Assembly: GCF_000003605.2 (NCBI RefSeq)
Contig: NW_003107588.1
Location: forward strand, 405,235-431,144
Origin: Saccoglossus kowalevskii
Taxonomy: Eukaryota; Hemichordata; Enteropneusta; Harrimaniidae
Reading direction: 5' to 3'
Length of the DNA stretch: 25,910 bases
The notes beneath the pieces were generated by a model. That model saw only the letters and a list, made by a program, of their open reading frames with translations, searched no databases and was not told where the DNA came from. A program made the position numbers and the translations under genes. Each line of letters starts with the position of its first letter. Position 1 is the stretch's first letter. Of this stretch, positions 21,360 to 25,910 are shown piece after piece.

Positions 21360-21905
21360 TTAAGAAACAACCTGATCTGTCTGTCTATGTCATCAAATCA
21401 GAGGGTAGTGGCAAAGAACGAACAGTCCACCGCAATTTACTCAAACCTTGCTCATTCCTACCGATCAGCACAGACATTACCTACCAATTCATCCATCACC
21501 ACTCCAGAGGATGTAAGCATGTCAGCCAACAACTCTGATACAGAAGGAGATGTAGTGGAAGTCAGTGTTAGTCCTGCGCTTGTAGCCTCACCACTAGTGG
21601 AACATCGCAACAATGACACCCTTCTAATACAAGACCCAGTTTCACATAATGCTTCACTTAATAGCCCTATACCATCACCTTTAAATACACAAACCTCAAC
21701 ACGTGCACAGGAATCTTCCAGAACCAATCATACTTCAATGCCAAAACCAGAAATATCAAATCCCCGAGAGCATAATACTCAGATCTGCCTAGACAGTAAT
21801 GTAAACATAAACGTAAATTGTAGTTTTGATGTGCCAGAAAGACCTACCACATGTCATGGATACCCTCAGAGACAGCGAAACCCCCTCCCACCAAGATTAG
21901 GATAA
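21360..21905 (+). pseudogene. Gypsy integrase C-terminal region and polyprotein tail
   Basis: In one frame 21362-21470 reads QPDLSVYVIKSEG and ERTVHRNLLKPC, typical of the end of Gypsy integrases. The frame then shifts to a Ser/Thr/Asn/Pro-rich tail that ends in RPTTCHGYPQRQRNPLPPRLG-like sequence and a stop at 21903-21905. Similar basic Pro/Arg endings are common at the ends of Gypsy polyproteins. Confidence 0.6.
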
Positions 21906-22094
21906 TATATTATGTCTCTTGTAACTGGAGTTGTAGGAAAAAGTAATAATCTTGTATTAATCCTGTTATTGAAGTTTAGATTTTGAGTACCCTATTCTGT
22001 TAAATTTTCCAATTACACAGTGAGCGTACTACTGTAATTTTTGTAGTTGTTGTTAGTTAGATCGTTAAAGCAAACACTGAGGACATCGTTTTTT

Positions 22095-22106
22095 AAACAG
22101 GAAGAG
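22095..22106 (+). promoter_or_regulatory. Probable polypurine tract
   Basis: AAACAGGAAGAG follows GAGGACATCGTTTTTT, an arrangement common just upstream of 3' LTRs in Gypsy elements. It is immediately followed by TGTGTGACC, a plausible TG start of the LTR. It is interrupted by one C, so degenerate. Confidence 0.4.
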
Positions 22107-22960
22107 TGTGTGACCATAAACCTTTCTTTTTTTATTATTTCTTATTTATTCCTTTTATTTATTTATGTTACAATCTTGCCTTTTTTAAACAAAATTTAAT
22201 GTATGTTGACCCTTTACAAAGTATCTGACTCAATGCATTTGATATGAGCAGATATTAGGGGAAGCGCCCTCTAGTGGTGAACCCTGTACAGGTGTCATCG
22301 CACACTGTACAACTTTGCCATTCATTGCCGTATCTGATCAATCTGTTACTGCCAGAGTTTAGAGAACATTTTGAGGATCAGATGTCTCAAATTTTTACAG
22401 TTATTTACATTTGTTGATCGATGTTTTTATAAGATTTGTATTCCAATGTATAACGTACTGTTGTCCCTGACAACCAAAATTGTCACAGATTTATTTAGAC
22501 ATTTTCGGACGTTGTTGTCAGTGATCAGCTGGCCTATTGATGCCAGAAATACATTGGGGTGCATGCTGTGTATTCTGAAACTATAATTTTGAGAAAAGTT
22601 TGTGACTATTCGATATATGCATATTTGCAGTGCATATTGCCAACAACCTGTCAAGTGAGAATTCTTTATTAATGTATGTTACCGTATTTTTATTTTTGAT
22701 CCCAATATGGCGTCATTCTATGCAGGAATTGCCATTGGTGCTGTTACAAGTCAATAAAGACCGTCCAATACCTCCAGAACACTTGAAGCATGTCTCCGTT
22801 ATTTATTTATTTTATCATGTGATCACAGAAATCTACGAAAAATCACACAATGCAGGCACGTCCCGAAATCTGGGTCACATGTGGCTAAGACGAAGGACAT
22901 ACGAAAGTACTATTATGCTTGTCTCCTGCACGTTCAAGTATCCAACGTTCCGATGAAATA
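22107..22960 (+). other. Probable 3' LTR and downstream non-coding DNA
   Basis: The start is inferred from the tract before it and a TG dinucleotide; the right edge could not be set because no 5' LTR is available for comparison. The T-rich beginning, a CTCF-like motif at 22264-22277 and AATAAA at about 22753 would suit an LTR. An open frame at 22630-22956 has no recognisable domain and is not called as a gene. Confidence 0.35.
22264..22277. promoter_or_regulatory. CTCF-like core motif
   Basis: GCGCCCTCTAGTGG is the reverse complement of CCACTAGAGGGCGC, a close match to the conserved CTCF zinc-finger core (CCASYAGRKGGCRS). CTCF is conserved in bilaterians. It lies in the presumed 3' LTR. Confidence 0.45.
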
Positions 22961-23822
22961 AACTAATTAATTTCAGCAATAATTTCTAGTACTGCCTGCC
23001 AAATTGCGTATTATTAGTTGTCATCAGACATATCCCTGTACAGAATGTCCGAAACAATATTCGAATTAGTTGGGGTGAATATGAATTGAATATCTATATG
23101 ATCTTTTGAAAAATCAGTTGAACAGTTCACCACCACGACTGTGGTGAATTTGCAAGTTATCAACAAAGTCGGACATGTGCAAAGTTTGCTTCGTCATGGA
23201 AAAAATTGAAAGATATACAAAAATCCGTGTCGGGGAACCCTTGACGATGTTTGCATGGAAAATCCCATCTTAATTAGCTATACGAGAAAGTTCGTTTTTT
23301 GCGTATGGTTAGATTTCGACAACTCCAGAATCAATATGCGCCTGTTCATATACTCTGTTACAAACACTTGGGTAGCTGGATCCCGATTAATCCATACATA
23401 TAATTCGGTACAAATTTCGAAAACGTAAGTTGGTAATAGTTGAAAATGATACATCATCCACGTGAATCTGCCCATATTAGATCGAAGGAGTCTTTGTTTT
23501 CAACAGCTGTATATATCTAATTTCACCATCGCTATGATTCCTTGATGAACCAAGAACTTTGTTCCTCATTTGCACGTCATCATGTTTACAATATCGAATT
23601 TAATTTAAAATGGCAAATTTCTCGATATTTTAGCGAGTACTCCACGGAGTATATAGCGTGTTTTCACATTATCATAAACCTCATCGAGTTAACGAATAAT
23701 AAGCTCCCGTAATCGATACTCATCGCTTTCCAACGTGTGTTAAGCCACTATTTTTGTATTTGCCACTGTTTTGGTACCGTGTCAATAATGAGCGGCCTAT
23801 GAGGTGGTAGGGATGGGGATGG
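22961..23822. other. Non-coding stretch before the minisatellite
   Basis: I see no gene or RNA. At 23771-23822 there is a GGTACC and a GGGATGGGGATGG run that look like a degenerate edge of the following tandem array. Confidence 0.55.
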
Positions 23823-25910
23823 TATAGGGATGGTACCAAAATAGTAGCACATATAATTTAGTTGTCGGGACTGTTATACTTCACTATAGGTATGGTACCA
23901 AAATAGTAGCACATATAATTTAGTTGTCAGGAACTGCCATACTTCACTATGGGGATGGTACCAAAATAGTAGCCCATATCATTTAGTTGGCAGGACTGCT
24001 ATATTTTAGTATAGGGATGGTACCAAAATAGTAGCACATATAATTTAGTTGTCGGGAACTGTTATACTTCACTATAGTGATGGTACCAAATAGTAGCAAA
24101 TATAACTTATTTGTCCGAAACTGCCATACTTCACTATAGGGATTGTACCAAAATAGTAGCACATATAATTTAGTTGTCGGGAACTGCTATACTTCACTAT
24201 AGGGATGGTACCAAAATAGTAGCACATATATTTTACTTGTCGGGACTGTTATACTTCACTATAGGGATGGTACCAAAATAGTAGTACATATAATTTAATT
24301 GGCGGGAACTGCTATACTTTAATATAGTGATGGTACCAAAATAGTAGCAAATATAATTTAGTTGTCGGGAACTGCTATACTTCACTATCGGGATGGTACC
24401 AAAATAGTAGCACATATAATTTAGTTGTCGGTCCTGTTATACTTCACTATAGGTATGGTACCAAAATAGTAGCACAAATAATTTAGTTGTCCGGAACTGC
24501 CATACTTCACTATAGGGATGGTATCAAAATAGTGGCACATATAATTTTGTTGTCGGGACTGTTATACTTCACTATAGTGATGGTACCAAAATAGTAGCAC
24601 ATATAATTTTGTTTTCGGGACCTGTTATATTTCACTATAGGAATGGTACCAAAATAGTAGCACATATAATTTTGTTGTCGGGGATTGGTATACTTCACAA
24701 TAGGGATGGTACCAAAATAGTAGCAAATATAACTTAGTTGTCCGGAACTGTTATACTTCACTATAGGGGTGGTACCAAAATAGTGGCACATATAATTTTG
24801 TTGGCGGGGATTGGTATACTTCACTATAGGGATGGTAACAAAATAGTAGCAAATATAACTTAGTTGTCCGGAACTGCCATACTTCGCTATAGGGATGGTA
24901 TCAAAATAGTGGCGCATATAATTTTGTTGTCGGGACTGTTATACTTCGCTATAGTGATGGTACCAAAATAGTAGCACATATAATTTAGTTGTCGGGAACT
25001 GCCATACTTCACTATAGGGATGGTACCAAAATAGTAGCACATATAATTTAGTTGTCGGGAACTGCCATACTTCACTATAGTGATGGTACCAAAATAGTAG
25101 CAAATATAACTTAGTTGTCCGGAACTGCCATACTTCACTATAGGGATGGTACCAAAATAGTAGCACATATAATTTAGTTGTCAGGAACTGCCATACTTCA
25201 CTATAGGGATGGCACCAAAATAGTAGCACATATAATTTAGTTGTTGGGAACTGCTATACTTCACTATAGGGATGGTACCAAAATAGTAGCACATATAATT
25301 TAGTTGTCGGGAACTGCCATACTTCACTATAAAGATGGTACCAAAATAGTAGCACATATAATTTAGTTGTCGGGAACTGCCATACTTCACTATAGTGATG
25401 GTACCAAAATAGTAGCAAATATAACTTAGTTGTCCGGAACTGCCATACTTCACATAGGGATGACCAAAATAGTAGCACATATATTTTACTTGTCGGGACT
25501 GTTATACTTCACTATAGGGATGGTACCAAAATAGTAGCACATATAATTTTTGTTGGCGGGGATTGGTATACTTCACAATAGAGATGGTAACAAAATAGTA
25601 GCAAATATAACTTAGTTGTCCGGAACTGCCATACTTCGCTATAGGGATGGTATCAAAATAGTGGCGCATATAATTTTGTTGTCGGGACTGTTATACTTCA
25701 CTATAGTGATGGTACCAAAATAGTAGCACATATAATTTTGTTTTTGGGACCTGTTATACTTCACTATAGGGATGGTACCAAAATAGTAGCACATATAATT
25801 TTGTTGTCGGGGATTGGTATACTTCACAATAGGGATGGTACCAAAATAGTAGCAAATATAACATAGTTGTCCGGAACTGTTATACTTCACTATAGGGATG
25901 GTACCAAAAT
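23823..25910. repeat. Minisatellite, 62-63 bp unit, about 33 copies, open at right edge
   Basis: The typical unit begins TATAGGGATGGTACCAAAAT and continues through AGTAGCACATATAATTTAG, TTGTCGGGAACTG and CCATACTTCAC. I counted about 33 whole units plus a partial one cut by the window end. Variants include a 62-bp form (GGGACTG), GTGGC(A/G)CAT, AAATATAACTTAG, GGGGATTGG and GGTATC or GGTAAC for GGTACC. Variants recur in fixed order (24511-24949 compared with 25570-25890), which shows higher-order duplication. On the minus strand 63-bp units stay open as a 21-residue repeat, but 62-bp units break the frame, so it is not coding. Confidence 0.95.

Larger units (their letters stand above)
19229..22106 (+). 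mobile_element. Degenerate Ty3/Gypsy LTR retrotransposon, internal region
   Basis: Pieces of a Gypsy-type pol occur in canonical order on the plus strand: aspartic protease, end of reverse transcriptase, RNase H, integrase, then a low-complexity C-terminal tail. Several frameshifts, in-frame stops and internal deletions separate them, and most of the RT is gone. The RNase H before integrase order identifies Ty3/Gypsy (Metaviridae) rather than Ty1/Copia. Gag and a 5' LTR are not seen. The copy cannot be autonomous. Confidence 0.85.

Noticed and set aside
21458-21727. 89-residue minus-strand open frame
   Set aside because: Antisense shadow of the Gypsy tail region.
22630-22956. 108-residue plus-strand open frame
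   Set aside because: No recognisable family, located in or next to the presumed LTR. The AATAAA words around it are expected in AT-rich DNA.
23823-25910. CACTATAGGG in the minisatellite as a phage T7-type promoter
   Set aside because: Only the 3' half of the T7 consensus matches, and it recurs as part of a simple tandem unit in animal DNA; coincidence.
23823-25910. CRISPR array
   Set aside because: There are no unique spacers: the whole 62-63 bp unit repeats, which is a minisatellite.

Overview
The window looks like AT-rich genomic DNA from an invertebrate animal. Genes are split by spliceosomal introns (GT...AG), the signals are eukaryotic (TATA/initiator, CCAAT, Kozak), and there is a secreted C-type lectin, a decayed Ty3/Gypsy LTR retrotransposon, a TTAA-flanked inverted-repeat DNA element and a large minisatellite. 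Nothing suggests a bacterial, organellar or viral genome. I cannot name the species. A marine deuterostome or a lophotrochozoan would fit, but that is an impression only.

Layout. (1) 376-2411, plus strand: a complete five-coding-exon gene for a 184-residue secreted single-domain C-type lectin. It includes a 16-nt microexon that the reading frame requires. (2) 2412-10650: a long non-coding stretch with no gene I can support. It holds a diverged tandem repeat (7191-7903), RFX-type X-box palindromes and an imperfect inverted repeat. (3) 10654-10822: a convincing core promoter (CCAAT, TATA, initiator at correct spacing) followed by an ATG in strong context and a possible donor site. (4) 11930-17350: a threefold segmental duplication (units A, B, C), each carrying one candidate exon. 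The exon is open in A and broken in B and C. Between units B and C lies an open segment (14239-14772) encoding the ATP-binding half of an ATP-grasp ligase. The strand order of promoter, candidate upstream exon and ATP-grasp exon fits one locus that was duplicated and has decayed, but the splice chain cannot be closed from sequence alone. (5) 16405-17304: a complete 892-bp element with 13-bp perfect terminal inverted repeats and a TTAA target duplication. Unit B preserves its empty site, and unit B also carries a second, truncated copy whose broken end abuts the ATP-grasp coding segment. (6) 19229-22106: a multiply frameshifted and internally deleted Ty3/Gypsy pol region (protease, end of RT, RNase H, integrase, C-terminal tail), followed by a probable polypurine tract and start of a 3' LTR with a CTCF-like motif. 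(7) 23823-25910 and beyond the right edge: about 33 copies of a 62-63 bp minisatellite with higher-order organisation.

Functionally, the lectin is the only gene that reads as intact. The ATP-grasp locus looks partial or pseudogenised in this window. Much of the right half is shaped by duplication and mobile elements. I did not find a clearly new multi-gene system. The most unusual structures are the ATP-grasp/transposon junction with its paralogous empty site, and the microexon of the lectin.
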